NCBI GenBank assembly: GCA_022792335.1
Contig: JAAWAV010000053.1
Location: forward strand, 1-64,000
Direction of reading: 5' to 3'
Length of the DNA: 64,000 nucleotides
Source of the DNA: Lachnospiraceae bacterium
GTDB taxonomy: Bacteria > Bacillota > Clostridia > Lachnospirales > Lachnospiraceae
How positions within the stretch are numbered: the first letter of the stretch is position 1; each line of letters starts with the position of its first letter. Both the position numbers and the translations under genes were made by a program. The notes beneath the pieces are model-generated. The model searched no databases. It was not told the DNA's origin and saw only the letters and a program-made list of their open reading frames with translations. Shown here one piece after another: positions 14,424-23,971 of the stretch.

Positions 14424-14891
14424 ATGTTTCTGTTATTTTTAGGATTTTGGATTTTGTTAAATGGAAGGTTTACATGGGAAATCTTTCTGTTTGGACTGGC
14501 GATTTCGGCGGCGGTTTATTGGTTTATCTGCCGTTTTATGGATTACAGTCTGCGGAAGGATTTTTTGTTGTTCAAAAATGCCGGGCTTTTTTTTCTGTTT
14601 CTGGGAGTTTTGCTCCGGGAAATTGCCAAAGCGAATCTGGGAGTGCTGCGGTTGATTCTGTCGCCAAAGTATGTACCGGAGCCTGCGCTGGTTTATTTCA
14701 AGACGGATTTAAAATCCGGTATCTGCAAAGTACTTCTGGCTAACTCGATTACCCTGACCCCAGGGACCATCACCGTATCGGTCGAGGGAGAGGAGTTTTG
14801 CGTCCACTGTCTGGATAAAGAGATGGCCGAAGGCATCGAGGAATCGGAGTTTGTCCATATTTTGAGAAGAATGGAGGCGGGGAAGAAATGA
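14424..14891 (+). CDS. mrpE: Mrp antiporter subunit E (MbhA-like)
   Basis: 155 aa. Three hydrophobic segments at the N-terminus (FLLFLGFWILLNG, FLFGLAISAAVYWFICR, LFFLFLGVLLREI) are followed by the soluble MrpE domain with the diagnostic NSITLTPGTITV motif and a C-terminal HCLDKEMAEGI. In Mrp complexes subunit E sits at the edge of the membrane arm; Mrp antiporters exchange Na+ for protons. First gene of a tightly packed operon: its end overlaps the next start by four bases (ATGA). AGGGAGG lies 7 nt before the ATG. Confidence 0.9.
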   Translation: MFLLFLGFWILLNGRFTWEIFLFGLAISAAVYWFICRFMDYSLRKDFLLFKNAGLFFLFLGVLLREIAKANLGVLRLILSPKYVPEPALVYFKTDLKSGICKVLLANSITLTPGTITVSVEGEEFCVHCLDKEMAEGIEESEFVHILRRMEAGKK

Positions 14892-15199
14892 GCGCAGATG
14901 CCATCTATCAGGGAATCCTAATGGGATGTATGGTGGTCCTTGCCATTTTGATCCTGATTTCCATTATCCGCTCCGTACGGGGACCGAAAACGGCGGATCG
15001 GATTATCGCAGTCAATATGATCGGTACTATGACCATTGTGATCATTGCCATTTTGTCTATATATCAGGAGGAGGACTATCTGACGGATGTGTGCCTGATT
15101 TATGCCATGGTAAGCTTTCTGGCGGTTGTGGTGCTTACAAAGGTCTATACAGGCGTTTACCGGGAACGAAAGGAAAAAGAGAAGGAGGAGAAGAAATAA
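14888..15199 (+). CDS. mrpF: Mrp antiporter subunit F (MbhB-like)
   Basis: 103 aa, three membrane helices (GCMVVLAILILISIIRS, IIAVNMIGTMTIVIIAILSI, VCLIYAMVSFLAVVVLTKVY). The VRGPKTADRIIAVN motif after helix 1 is typical of MrpF/PhaF. It overlaps mrpE by ATGA and mrpG by TAATG, implying translational coupling and equal stoichiometry. The C-terminal tail is highly charged (Lys/Glu). Confidence 0.92.
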   Translation: MSADAIYQGILMGCMVVLAILILISIIRSVRGPKTADRIIAVNMIGTMTIVIIAILSIYQEEDYLTDVCLIYAMVSFLAVVVLTKVYTGVYRERKEKEKEEKK

Positions 15200-15525
15200 T
15201 GGAATGGTTTAGACTTGTTGTGTCTGCTGCTTTTCTTTTTTTAGGGCTTCTGGTCTTTTTGGCGGCGAGCATAGGAGTAAATAAATTTAAACGGGCGCTG
15301 AACAGAATCCATGCGGCGGCTCTGGGAGACACCCTTGGTATTTTGTTTGTACTCCTCGGACTGTCTGTATGGAAAGGGGTTAGTTTCGCCTCTTTTAAAC
15401 TTATGCTGGTGGTCTTATTTTTCTGGCTGGCCAGCCCGGTAGCCGGACATATGATCAGTCGTCTGGAGATCATGACAGACGAGGATTTGGGAGAAATCGA
15501 GGTGGAACACCGTGAGGATATTTGA
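15199..15525 (+). CDS. mrpG: Mrp antiporter subunit G (MbhC-like)
   Basis: 108 aa, three helices. The signature region GVNKFKRALNRIHAAALGDTLG, followed by a helix and PVAGHMISR, matches MrpG/MnhG. The start is the ATG overlapping the mrpF stop in TAATG at 15197-15201, with GGAGGAG upstream; larger open frames that begin earlier only read through mrpF. Its 3' end overlaps the next gene's GTG start by 14 bases. Confidence 0.9.
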   Translation: MEWFRLVVSAAFLFLGLLVFLAASIGVNKFKRALNRIHAAALGDTLGILFVLLGLSVWKGVSFASFKLMLVVLFFWLASPVAGHMISRLEIMTDEDLGEIEVEHREDI

Positions 15526-15871
15526 ACTGTTTTTGTTGATCGGGCTCATTGTCTGCGCGACGGCTGTGAGTTTTACGAAAAAACTTCTGACCTCCATCAT
15601 TATCTATATGTCCTACAGTTCCATTATGGCAATCATATGGGTGATTCTCCAGTCGCCGGATCTGGCGGTGACGGAGGCAGCCGTGGGAGCCGGAGTGACC
15701 AGTATTCTGTTTTTTGTGACATTAAAAAAGATCCGGGCTATCCAGGCAGGACAGCAGGAGGATGGAACAGGTGAGGCAGAAGGCGCGGAGGGATCGAAAG
15801 ATTCAGGAGAAACAGAGAGTCAGGCCGTCGAAGAGACGGATGGGACGAAGGCAAAGGAGGGCGGGCAATGA
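15512..15871 (+). CDS. DUF4040 / MbhD-like subunit
   Basis: 119 aa. It corresponds to the DUF4040 segment that in seven-gene Mrp operons forms part of the C-terminal region of MrpA, and in archaeal membrane-bound hydrogenases is a separate gene, mbhD. Three helices include LIGLIVCATAVSF and YMSYSSIMAIIWVIL, with SPDLAVTEAAVGAGVTSILFF as the conserved core. The last 40 residues are a Glu/Gly/Thr-rich cytosolic tail not expected in the family. Start is GTG, embedded in the end of mrpG; stop overlaps the next ATG (ATGA). Confidence 0.85.
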   Translation: MRIFELFLLIGLIVCATAVSFTKKLLTSIIIYMSYSSIMAIIWVILQSPDLAVTEAAVGAGVTSILFFVTLKKIRAIQAGQQEDGTGEAEGAEGSKDSGETESQAVEETDGTKAKEGGQ

Positions 15872-16836
15872 GCAGGCTGAAAGAGAATTATGAGAACAGC
15901 CGTTTCCACCGATTTGAAAAGTGGGTGGACGGAGAGGCGCCCTCTCGGGAATTTCGGATGGAGACGAAGGCTCCGGTCAAAAGGCTGCCGCCGGAGGAAC
16001 TTTCCGGTCCCAGACTCAATGAGGAAGAAATTAACGCCGTAGTTTATGATGAAAGACACAACAAGGAGCTGAAAATCTTCCGTGTGATTAACCGCCTGAC
16101 TTCCGTAGTCCTCTGCCTGACCTTAATCGGCGTGCTGTTGTGGACCGTGGTCTACCTGCCAGAGTTCGGAAATCCGGACAATCCCACCAACAATGAGGTG
16201 GCGGCTCGTTATATTGAAAAAGGCGTAGAGGAGACGGGGGCTACCAATTTTGTCACAGGTATGATTCTGGATTATAGGGCCTTTGATACCTTTGGAGAAT
16301 CCTGTGTCCTGTTTATCGCGGCAACCTGCGTTCAAGTTCTGATGCGGCTGGATGATTCTGACGACAAAGAGAAGATGAAAAAGAAACAGGCAGAGGAGAA
16401 CGACCGGATCTACGAGCCCAAGAATGATCTGATTTTACAGAAGGTTTCCTGCGTTCTGGTTCCGCTGCTGTTTATTTTTGGTATTTATATTATTTTAAAT
16501 GGTCATCTTTCTCCGGGAGGCGGTTTTTCCGGGGGTGCTGTCATCGGATCCGGGCTGATTTTGTATCTGAATGCATTCGGTTTTAAAAAGACGGAACGGT
16601 TTTTCACAGAAAAAATCTTCCGGAGGATTACATTGGCATCACTGACTTTTTATTGTCTGGCTAAAAGCTATTCCTTTTTTACAGGAGCGAATCATCTGGA
16701 GAGCGGGATTCCTCTGGGGACGCCGGGAGCGATTCTTTCCAGCGGTCTGATCCTGCCCCTAAATATCTGTGTAGGGCTGGTGGTAGCTTGTACCATGTAT
16801 GCTTTCTATACGCTGTTTCGGAAGGGAGGCATGTGA
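15868..16836 (+). CDS. mrpB: MbhE-MrpB fusion subunit
   Basis: 322 aa. Residues 1-80 are a hydrophilic, charged N-terminal extension with no known domain. Residues 80-170 match the MbhE/end-of-MrpA segment: a helix (VVLCLTLIGVLLWTVVYL), an NPTNNEVAARYIEKG loop, then ILDYRAFDTFGE and a helix. Residues 190-320 are MrpB with four helices, carrying the LNGHLSPGGGFSGGAVI motif. So two subunits that are separate in archaeal Mbh are one polypeptide here. It overlaps the upstream gene by four bases and is followed by mrpC after 2 bp. Confidence 0.86.
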   Translation: MSRLKENYENSRFHRFEKWVDGEAPSREFRMETKAPVKRLPPEELSGPRLNEEEINAVVYDERHNKELKIFRVINRLTSVVLCLTLIGVLLWTVVYLPEFGNPDNPTNNEVAARYIEKGVEETGATNFVTGMILDYRAFDTFGESCVLFIAATCVQVLMRLDDSDDKEKMKKKQAEENDRIYEPKNDLILQKVSCVLVPLLFIFGIYIILNGHLSPGGGFSGGAVIGSGLILYLNAFGFKKTERFFTEKIFRRITLASLTFYCLAKSYSFFTGANHLESGIPLGTPGAILSSGLILPLNICVGLVVACTMYAFYTLFRKGGM

Positions 16837-16838
16837 GA

Positions 16839-17213
16839 ATGCTGGCACATCTGGCGGCAAATATGGAGGAGACAGTATCGATGATTCTGTTTGGAATTGG
16901 CTTTACGACGCTTCTGCTCCACAGAAATCTAATTAAAAAAATCATTGGTTTGAATATTATGGATACGGCGGTGTATCTGTTTCTGGCGGCTAAAGGGTAT
17001 ATTTTCGGACGTCAGGTTCCGATCTTAAACGGCGGAGTCATGGATGCGGATGCGTATACCAACCCCATTCCAGACGGGCTGGTGCTCACCGGAATCGTCG
17101 TGTCGGTCAGTGTAACGGCCCTGATGCTGTCGCTTACCATTCGGCTCTACAGAAGATATGGTTCCCTGGATTTGGACGAGATTGTATTCCAGTGGCGGAA
17201 GGAGGGAGAATAA
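16839..17213 (+). CDS. mrpC: Mrp antiporter subunit C (NuoK-like, MbhG-like)
   Basis: 124 aa, three helices, homologous to NuoK of complex I: MILFGIGFTTLLLHRNLIKKIIGLNIMD contains the conserved helix-1/2 region, and PDGLVLTGIVVSVSVTALML contains the DALVLT-type helix-3 motif. ATG 16839 is preceded by GGGAGG at 10 nt; an alternative GTG-type start further upstream lies inside mrpB. It overlaps the next gene in TAATG. Confidence 0.9.
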   Translation: MLAHLAANMEETVSMILFGIGFTTLLLHRNLIKKIIGLNIMDTAVYLFLAAKGYIFGRQVPILNGGVMDADAYTNPIPDGLVLTGIVVSVSVTALMLSLTIRLYRRYGSLDLDEIVFQWRKEGE

Positions 17214-18703
17214 TGGATTTTATCCGAAATTTCCCGTTTTTCTCGATCATTCTGGCGATGTTTTGCGGTATTATTTCTTCTGTTCTAAAGGGACAGTGGG
17301 CCAAAAGGCTGTGTCTTACCATGGTAACGGTGGAGCTGATTCTGTCCGGAGCCGTACTTGTATATACGTTTCAGATAGAAAGCAGTTTTACCTATATGAT
17401 GGGACATTTTCCGGCGCCCTGGGGCAATGAGATTCGGGCGGGAGTCCTGGAAGCGCTGATGGCTACAGGTTTTTCTACAATTATGCTGCTTTCGCTCCTT
17501 GGCGGGATCAGTCATGTGTTTACAGATGTGGAGGGGACGAAAACCAATCTGTTTTTCATTTTGGTGGACCTCCTTATGAGTTCTTTGCTGGCCCTGATTT
17601 ACACCAATGACCTGTTTACGGCTTATGTGTTTGTGGAGATCAATACCATTGCGGCCTGTGGTCTGATTATGATACAACAAAATGGCCACGGGATCGTGGC
17701 TGCCATCCGTTATATGGTCATGAGCCTTCTGGGATCCGGTATGTTTCTCATCAGTCTGACACTGCTCTATGACATTACCGGCCATCTTCTTATGGAACCG
17801 GCAGCGGAGGCAGTGGGAAAGCTTGTGCAGTCCGGCAGCTATGACGTGCCCCTTCTGGTGGTCATCGGCCTGATGTCCGTGGGTCTAGCCATTAAGAGCG
17901 GCCTGTATCCCTTTCATTCCTGGATACCGGAGACTTATGGGTATGCGACTCCGGCTGCCAGTGCAATTTTGTCAAGTCTGGTATCCAAGGGCTATCTGTT
18001 TCTGCTGATCAAGGTTTTTTACCGGGTATTAGGATACGGTACGGTTATAAGCAGTGGAGTTACCAACCTTTTATTCCTGTTCGGGCTTATGGGAATGCTG
18101 ATCGGATCCATCCGGGCTATCCGGGAAACGGATACGAGGCGGATGGTCGCCTATTCCTCCGTAGCTCAGATCGGATATATCTATATGGGGATTGGCCTTG
18201 GGACCCAGGCGGGAATGGTAGCCGCTATATTCCATATTTTTACTCATGCAGCCACGAAATCCATGCTCTTTATCAGCGCTGTGGGGCTTTACGAAGTTTC
18301 CGGCGGAAAGACAGACTATGTAAGTCTCAGAGGTTCCGGCTATAGGAACGCAACTGCGGGGATTGCCTTTGCCGTGGGTTCACTTTCCATGGTAGGATTT
18401 CCGATGCTGTCCGGTTTTATCTCCAAGCTTCTTTTTGCCACGGCAGCGGTCCAGAGTCCTCATAAGATGGTATTTACCATCCTGGGGCTGGCTGTCAGTA
18501 CGATTTTAAACGCTATCTATTTCCTGAGACTGGTTATCAGCATTTATTCCCCGTCGGAGCGGGAGTATGGGGAGGATATGTCTCACCAGGCCTCAAAGAT
18601 GCTGAAGGTGTCCTCGTTTCTGTTTGTGGTTGTAAATCTGGTGCTGGGACTTTTTTCCAAACCCATTGTGGATGGGATTTCTGCCGGCCTTGGTATGTTT
18701 TGA
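17213..18703 (+). CDS. mrpD: Antiporter-type membrane subunit 1 (MrpD/NuoN-like, MbhH position)
   Basis: 496 aa, about 14 helices, proton-conducting membrane transporter (Proton_antipo_M) family. Key ion-path residues are kept: Glu in FVEINTIAACGL (helix 5), Lys in LAIKSGLYPFHSWIPE (helix 7) and Lys in SSLVSKGYLFLL (helix 8). By order it sits where mbhH/mrpD is found. Start is the ATG of TAATG with AAGGAGGGA upstream. A 107-bp gap without an evident terminator follows. Confidence 0.88.
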   Translation: MDFIRNFPFFSIILAMFCGIISSVLKGQWAKRLCLTMVTVELILSGAVLVYTFQIESSFTYMMGHFPAPWGNEIRAGVLEALMATGFSTIMLLSLLGGISHVFTDVEGTKTNLFFILVDLLMSSLLALIYTNDLFTAYVFVEINTIAACGLIMIQQNGHGIVAAIRYMVMSLLGSGMFLISLTLLYDITGHLLMEPAAEAVGKLVQSGSYDVPLLVVIGLMSVGLAIKSGLYPFHSWIPETYGYATPAASAILSSLVSKGYLFLLIKVFYRVLGYGTVISSGVTNLLFLFGLMGMLIGSIRAIRETDTRRMVAYSSVAQIGYIYMGIGLGTQAGMVAAIFHIFTHAATKSMLFISAVGLYEVSGGKTDYVSLRGSGYRNATAGIAFAVGSLSMVGFPMLSGFISKLLFATAAVQSPHKMVFTILGLAVSTILNAIYFLRLVISIYSPSEREYGEDMSHQASKMLKVSSFLFVVVNLVLGLFSKPIVDGISAGLGMF

Positions 18704-18810
18704 GGACGTCAGGCGCCGGCGGCCTCCATCTGAAGCCGATTGGAACAAAAACGCAGGAACATACAGTACGTGGCAATCTGTAGATATCAATAAAATTAGA
18801 ACGGGAGAAA

Positions 18811-20289
18811 ATGATGAAACAGGAATTTCTTTTATTGCTTCCAGTATGTTTCCCCATGGCGGCAGGACTCCTGACCTTGGCTTTGTCCAGGGCAAAGGCC
18901 GGGAAGAAGGGAAAGCGGCTATTTGTATTCATGGCCCTGGTTCTGGAGCTTGTTTTTACGTCTCTTTGTCTGACGGGAGGAGAAAAGGCTCTTGTGCTTT
19001 GGCGACTTACGGATACGCTGCAGGTACTGTTCCAGGTGGATGAGATTTCCAGAATTTTTGCTCTTCTGTCCGTAGCTATGTGGCTTTTGGTGGGAATTTT
19101 TGCATTCCGGTATATGGACCACGAGGAACATGAGGAACGCTTTTTCGGGTTTTATCTACTGGTAGAAGGAGCCTTGACAGCGCTCTCCTTTGCCGGCAAT
19201 CTGGTAAGTTTTTACATTTTCTTTGAAATGATGACCTTTACCTCGCTGTTTCTGGTATTTCATGAGGGAACCAGGCCGGCGATTCTGGCAGGTCTTAAAT
19301 ATCTGTTTTACTCAATAGCGGGAGCCTTTATGGCTTTGTTTGGAATTTTCTTTCTGTCCGGCTTCGGAGGCCTTGGAAATTTTACTCCCGGAGGGATTTT
19401 GGAAAGTGAGAAGATTCTGAATCATACAGGAATCCTCTATGTCTCCGCATTCTTTTTGATTGTAGGTTTTGGCACAAAGGCAGGGATGTTTCCCATGCAT
19501 GGCTGGCTTCCTACCGCTCACCCGGAGGCTCCGGCTCCGGCCAGCGCCGTGCTTTCCGGTGTCATTACGAAAATGGGCGTTTTGGGCGTTATCCGGGTGG
19601 TTTATTATGTCATCGGGCCGGAACTTCTCCGGGGAACCTGGGTTCAGACGGCGTGGATTTGCCTGACGTTAGCGACAATTTTTATGGGTTCCATGCTGGC
19701 CTATAAGGAGAAGGGATTTAAGAAGCGGCTGGCTTATTCCACGGTCAGTCAGGTATCCTACATTCTGTTTGGTTTAAGTCTGATGAATCAGATGGCATTC
19801 GTTGGCGCCATCGCTCATGTGGTGTTCCATTCTCTGGCAAAAAATACTCTGTTTTTGGGAGCGGGAGCTGTTATTTTCCAGACAGGAAAAACAAAGGTTT
19901 CCGAACTTGTTGCCATTGGGAAAGAAATGCCGGTGACCATATGGTGTTTTGCCCTGGTATCCATGACTCTGGTTGGGATTCCGCCCACCAGCGGCTTTGT
20001 AAGCAAATGGTATCTGGCAGAAGGCGCGCTTTCTTCCGGTACGGGGCTCTTTACCTGGATGGGGCCGGTGGTACTTTTGATCAGCGCGCTTTTGACGGCG
20101 GGGTATCTGCTTCCCATTGTCATTCACGGATTTTTTCCGGGAGCAGACTATGACTACAGAAATCTGAAAAAAAGGGAAGCGTCTCTTCTGATGACAGTAC
20201 CTATGATTCTGATGACGGCAGGAGCTGTTATACTTGGCATGTTTCCCGACATTGTGCTTGATGTAGCGGCTGTGGGGAGCATCTTTTGA
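18811..20289 (+). CDS. Antiporter-type membrane subunit 2
   Basis: 492 aa, 14 predicted helices, Proton_antipo_M family. Helix-5 Glu in FYIFFEMMTFTSL, helix-7 Lys in GFGTKAGMFPMHGWLPTAHP and helix-8 Lys in GVITKMGVLG are all present, so it is expected to be an active ion-translocating channel half. More like the MrpA N-terminal part and NuoL/M than like the first subunit. Two ATGs stand in tandem (18811, 18814) after CGGGAGAAA; the first is used here. 39 bp separate it from the next gene. Confidence 0.87.
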   Translation: MMKQEFLLLLPVCFPMAAGLLTLALSRAKAGKKGKRLFVFMALVLELVFTSLCLTGGEKALVLWRLTDTLQVLFQVDEISRIFALLSVAMWLLVGIFAFRYMDHEEHEERFFGFYLLVEGALTALSFAGNLVSFYIFFEMMTFTSLFLVFHEGTRPAILAGLKYLFYSIAGAFMALFGIFFLSGFGGLGNFTPGGILESEKILNHTGILYVSAFFLIVGFGTKAGMFPMHGWLPTAHPEAPAPASAVLSGVITKMGVLGVIRVVYYVIGPELLRGTWVQTAWICLTLATIFMGSMLAYKEKGFKKRLAYSTVSQVSYILFGLSLMNQMAFVGAIAHVVFHSLAKNTLFLGAGAVIFQTGKTKVSELVAIGKEMPVTIWCFALVSMTLVGIPPTSGFVSKWYLAEGALSSGTGLFTWMGPVVLLISALLTAGYLLPIVIHGFFPGADYDYRNLKKREASLLMTVPMILMTAGAVILGMFPDIVLDVAAVGSIF

Positions 20290-20328
20290 TGGGGCCGTTT
20301 CTTAGGCGGCGGAAGGGAGCGTAGGAAA

Positions 20329-21837
20329 ATGCGTGTATTGCTTATGACAGTTCCGGTGTTTCTTCCTCTGGCGGGCGGTTTCTTTCTGCTGGCCTTTCCG
20401 GCAGGAAGAAAAGCGGTATCCGAAAAAAAACAGGAGCGAAACCGCCTGCTCTTTATGGAGGCTGTGGTTCTGGTATCGAGTCTTTTGGTATGGGCTTTGA
20501 TTCTTTCGGGAAGAGGAGCGCAGGAAACTGTGTTGTTTTATCTGGCGGGGAATGATCTGAAGGTATTTTTCCGACTGGATGGGGCAGGGTGCGTCTTTGC
20601 GGGGCTGGTATCCTTTTTGTGGCCCTTTGCCACACTCTATGCTTCAGAATATATGGAGGGAGAAGAGAGACAGAAAAGTTTTTTTGCCTTCTATACCATG
20701 GCATACGGCGTGACCCTGGGGATTGCCTTTGCCGGAAATCTGGTGACGCTGTATCTATTTTATGAGATTCTGACCCTCGTGACCTTTCCGCTGGTACTCC
20801 ATTACAGAAACAGAGAATCCAGAGCTGCCAGCAGGAAATATCTGTATTACTCCATTGGCGGAGCTGCTTTCGCTTTTATGGGGCTTGTATTTATTCTGAT
20901 TTATGGGAATACGGCGGATTTCATCTTGGGCGGAGTACTAAACAGAGGGGTTCCGGGATTTCATACCAACACCATTCTGTTCATGTATGTACTGGCTTTT
21001 TTCGGCTTTGGTGTGAAGGCGGCGCTTTTTCCCGTCCATGGATGGCTTCCGAAAGCTTCTGTGGCGCCAACGCCGGTGACGGCTCTTCTGCATGCAGTGG
21101 CGGTGGTAAAATCCGGGGCCTTTGCAATCCTCCGCCTGACTTATTACAGCTACGGTGCAGATTTTGTTCGGGGAACCTGGGCTCATGTGGTGGTACTTAC
21201 TGCAGTGCTGATTACCATCGTCTACGGTTCTACCATGGCAGTACGGGAAGCCCACTTTAAAAGGCGGCTGGCATATTCGACCATCAGCAATCTTTCTTAT
21301 GTACTTTTTGGCGTGGTGATGATGAACCCGCTCGGACTCGCCGCCTCCCTGCTTCATATGGTTTTTCATGCTCTTATGAAAATCTGTGCGTTTTTCTGTG
21401 CCGGCGCCGTAATGCACAAGACGGGGAAACAATATGTGTATGAATTGAGTAATATGGGAAAACAGATGCCAGTCACCTTTGCCTGTTTTACCATCGCAGG
21501 GCTTTCTCTGACAGGTATCCCTCTTTTTGCAGGATTTATCAGTAAGTGGAGTCTGGCGCAGGCGGCGGTCAGTACGGGAGGGGCGGTCGGAATCATTGCT
21601 GTCTGTGTGCTTCTCTATTCGGCGCTTATGACGGGAATCTATATGCTGACCGTAACGGTACGTGTGATTTTTCCGGGAGGAAAAGAGAAGTGCAGTGTGC
21701 CGGCAAAGGTGGATGAGGCAGGCTGGAGGATGCTGATTCCTATGGTACTTTTTGCGGTGCTTCTGGTGGTTCTTGGCGTATATTCCGGGCCGCTTGTTCG
21801 TTTCATTACGGGAGTGGCGGAAGGAGTGACAGTATGA
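20329..21837 (+). CDS. Antiporter-type membrane subunit 3
   Basis: 502 aa, Proton_antipo_M family. Conserved residues: Glu in LYLFYEILTLVTFP, Lys in GFGVKAALFPVHGWLPKASV, Lys in HAVAVVKSGAFAIL, and a late helix Lys in FAGFISKWSLAQA. The PTPVTALLHA spelling is that of MrpA/NuoL-like proteins. The C-terminus lacks the long extra MrpA domains, which are supplied here by the separate small genes upstream. Its stop overlaps the next start (ATGA). Confidence 0.87.
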   Translation: MRVLLMTVPVFLPLAGGFFLLAFPAGRKAVSEKKQERNRLLFMEAVVLVSSLLVWALILSGRGAQETVLFYLAGNDLKVFFRLDGAGCVFAGLVSFLWPFATLYASEYMEGEERQKSFFAFYTMAYGVTLGIAFAGNLVTLYLFYEILTLVTFPLVLHYRNRESRAASRKYLYYSIGGAAFAFMGLVFILIYGNTADFILGGVLNRGVPGFHTNTILFMYVLAFFGFGVKAALFPVHGWLPKASVAPTPVTALLHAVAVVKSGAFAILRLTYYSYGADFVRGTWAHVVVLTAVLITIVYGSTMAVREAHFKRRLAYSTISNLSYVLFGVVMMNPLGLAASLLHMVFHALMKICAFFCAGAVMHKTGKQYVYELSNMGKQMPVTFACFTIAGLSLTGIPLFAGFISKWSLAQAAVSTGGAVGIIAVCVLLYSALMTGIYMLTVTVRVIFPGGKEKCSVPAKVDEAGWRMLIPMVLFAVLLVVLGVYSGPLVRFITGVAEGVTV

Positions 21838-23957
21838 GCGGAAATGGAGTTCTTTTGTTTCTGGCAGTCTGGCCCATGGCGGCTGCGATTATTTCCTATA
21901 TAATAGGAAGAGTTTCCAGAAAAGGCCGGGATTTTTTTGCTGATGGAGCAGTAATTCTGGAATTTGTCGTTCTGGTAGCGCTCCTGATTTCGGGACTTTC
22001 CCTTCCGGGAAGTAATGGAGGGGAGGCAGGCTTCGTTATACAGAGTTTTCGATGGGAAGGCTTCTGTGGCCTGGGACTTCATCTGGAACTGGACGGTTTC
22101 CGGGTCCTCTATGGTCTGGTGGCGGCCTTTATGTGGATGATGACGACTATTTTTTCCAGAGAATATTTTGCCCATTATCGGAACAGGAACCGGTACTACC
22201 TGTTTCTCCTGATGACCCTGGGCGCAGTGGTCGGAGTATTCCTCTCGGCCGATCTCTATACGACCTTTATTTTCTTTGAGATAATGTCCCTTACTTCTTA
22301 TGTGTGGGTGGCCCACGACGAGAGAGCAGAGTCCATGAGGGCCGCTGGGACTTATCTGGGTGTGGCAGTTATCGGCGGCCTGGTAACTCTGATGGGGTTG
22401 TTTCTTCTGTATCATATCACAGGAACGCTGGAGATTTCCGAACTTCTGCCTGCCTGCAGGGCCGTGTGGGAGGAAAAACAAAATAGCCTTTACTTGGCCG
22501 GAGGACTGACCGTATTCGGGTTTGCCGCCAAGGCCGGAGTTTTTCCCCTGCATATCTGGCTTCCCAAGGCTCATCCTGTCGCTCCGGCTCCGGCCAGCGC
22601 CCTGCTGTCTGGTATTCTTACCAAGACCGGGATTTTTGGCCTGTTAGTCGTAAGCTGCAATCTTTTCCTCCATGATTCGTTCTGGGGGCTTGCCGTTCTT
22701 GGGTTTGGCGTGCTTACCATGTTTGTCGGAGCGTTGCTTGCCATGTTTTCTATAGATTTAAAGCGGACGCTTGCCTGTTCTTCCATGTCCCAGATTGGAT
22801 TTATCCTGGTAGGAGTTGGTATGCAAGGACTTTTGGGGGAGGAAAATGCTTTGGCTGTGCGGGGAACCCTGCTTCATATGGTGAATCATTCCCTGATTAA
22901 ACTGGTGCTTTTTATGGTGGCCGGAGTGGTCTATATGAATCTGCACAAGTTGAATCTCAATGAGATTCGGGGGTTTGGCCGAAAAAAACCGCTGCTGTTG
23001 TTCTGCTTTTTGATGGGAGCGCTTGGGATTGGCGGGATTCCTCTCTGGAACGGATATATCAGTAAAACGCTGCTCCACGAAAGCCTTGTGGAGTACGGTC
23101 TTTTGGCGTCGGAGGGACTTGCCGTATTTGGAACGACGTCATTCTGGAAGGGAGTAGAGTGGATTTTTCTCTTGTCTGGCGGCATGACGGTGGCCTATAT
23201 GACCAAGCTCTTTGTAGCTCTTTTTGTGGAGAAGAATCAGGAGCGCCAGGAGGCTTTTGACAGAAAATACAGGCGCTACTGGAATGGGGAGAGCCGGTTT
23301 GCAGTAGTCGGTTCAGCAATCCTTCTTCCAGTTATGGGAATCCTCCCCGGAGTTTTCATGGATGGAATTGGCGAAGTGGGCCGGGGATTTTTCCATGGCA
23401 GTTCTCCTGCCCATCCGGTCCATTATTTTTCACTGACAAATCTGTCCGGAGGCCTTATTTCCATTGGTATCGGCGTTCTTTTGTATTTTGGAGTGATTCG
23501 GACCGTCTTAATGAGAAAGCGGGCGGATGGTCTTTCGGAGTATGTGGATCGGTGGCCGTCCTGGCTGGATCTGGAGGAGCTTCTTTACCGGCCGGTGATT
23601 CATGCGTTCTTATTTTTATCTGCAGTTTTTTGCAGAATGCTCGATCGCCTGTTAGATGGAACGGTTGTCTTGGCCAGAAGGACGACTCATCGGCAGCTCA
23701 GAGAAGATAAGATTCAGGTGTCACGAAACCGGCTGGCCTATGTCACAGGGTGTTTTCTGGAAGGAGTATCGGAACTGCTCAATAAAACAGTCAGAAGGAA
23801 ACATCCGGTGGAAAAGGCTTATGTGCGGAGACTGATGGAGTTTGAAGAAAAAACAGTACGTACAAATCGGATCATTGACGAGAGCCTTTCTTTTGCGCTG
23901 CTGTTGGTCTGTATCGGATTGATTGTGGTGCTTTTGTATCTGTTGTGGATTCGATAG
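21834..23957 (+). CDS. Antiporter-type membrane subunit 4 with C-terminal extension
   Basis: 707 aa. Residues 1-500 are a fourth Proton_antipo_M unit (Glu in FIFFEIMSLTSYVW, Lys in FAAKAGVFPLHIWLPKAHP, Lys in SGILTKTGIFG). A further 200 residues add a helix (LISIGIGVLLYFGVIRTVL), an amphipathic stretch after YVDRWPSWLDLEELLYRPV, a charged segment and a last helix (LLLVCIGLIVVLLYLLWI). The arrangement resembles the lateral helix extension of NuoL and HyfB, which clamps neighbouring subunits together. It ends the operon 15 bp before a strong terminator. Confidence 0.86.
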   Translation: MSGNGVLLFLAVWPMAAAIISYIIGRVSRKGRDFFADGAVILEFVVLVALLISGLSLPGSNGGEAGFVIQSFRWEGFCGLGLHLELDGFRVLYGLVAAFMWMMTTIFSREYFAHYRNRNRYYLFLLMTLGAVVGVFLSADLYTTFIFFEIMSLTSYVWVAHDERAESMRAAGTYLGVAVIGGLVTLMGLFLLYHITGTLEISELLPACRAVWEEKQNSLYLAGGLTVFGFAAKAGVFPLHIWLPKAHPVAPAPASALLSGILTKTGIFGLLVVSCNLFLHDSFWGLAVLGFGVLTMFVGALLAMFSIDLKRTLACSSMSQIGFILVGVGMQGLLGEENALAVRGTLLHMVNHSLIKLVLFMVAGVVYMNLHKLNLNEIRGFGRKKPLLLFCFLMGALGIGGIPLWNGYISKTLLHESLVEYGLLASEGLAVFGTTSFWKGVEWIFLLSGGMTVAYMTKLFVALFVEKNQERQEAFDRKYRRYWNGESRFAVVGSAILLPVMGILPGVFMDGIGEVGRGFFHGSSPAHPVHYFSLTNLSGGLISIGIGVLLYFGVIRTVLMRKRADGLSEYVDRWPSWLDLEELLYRPVIHAFLFLSAVFCRMLDRLLDGTVVLARRTTHRQLREDKIQVSRNRLAYVTGCFLEGVSELLNKTVRRKHPVEKAYVRRLMEFEEKTVRTNRIIDESLSFALLLVCIGLIVVLLYLLWIR

Positions 23958-23971
23958 GAGAAAAGAAAGGG

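Noticed and set aside
21639-22574. 311-codon minus-strand frame opposite the antiporter genes
   Set aside because: Antisense of conserved membrane-protein coding sequence; His/Gln-rich with no family resemblance.
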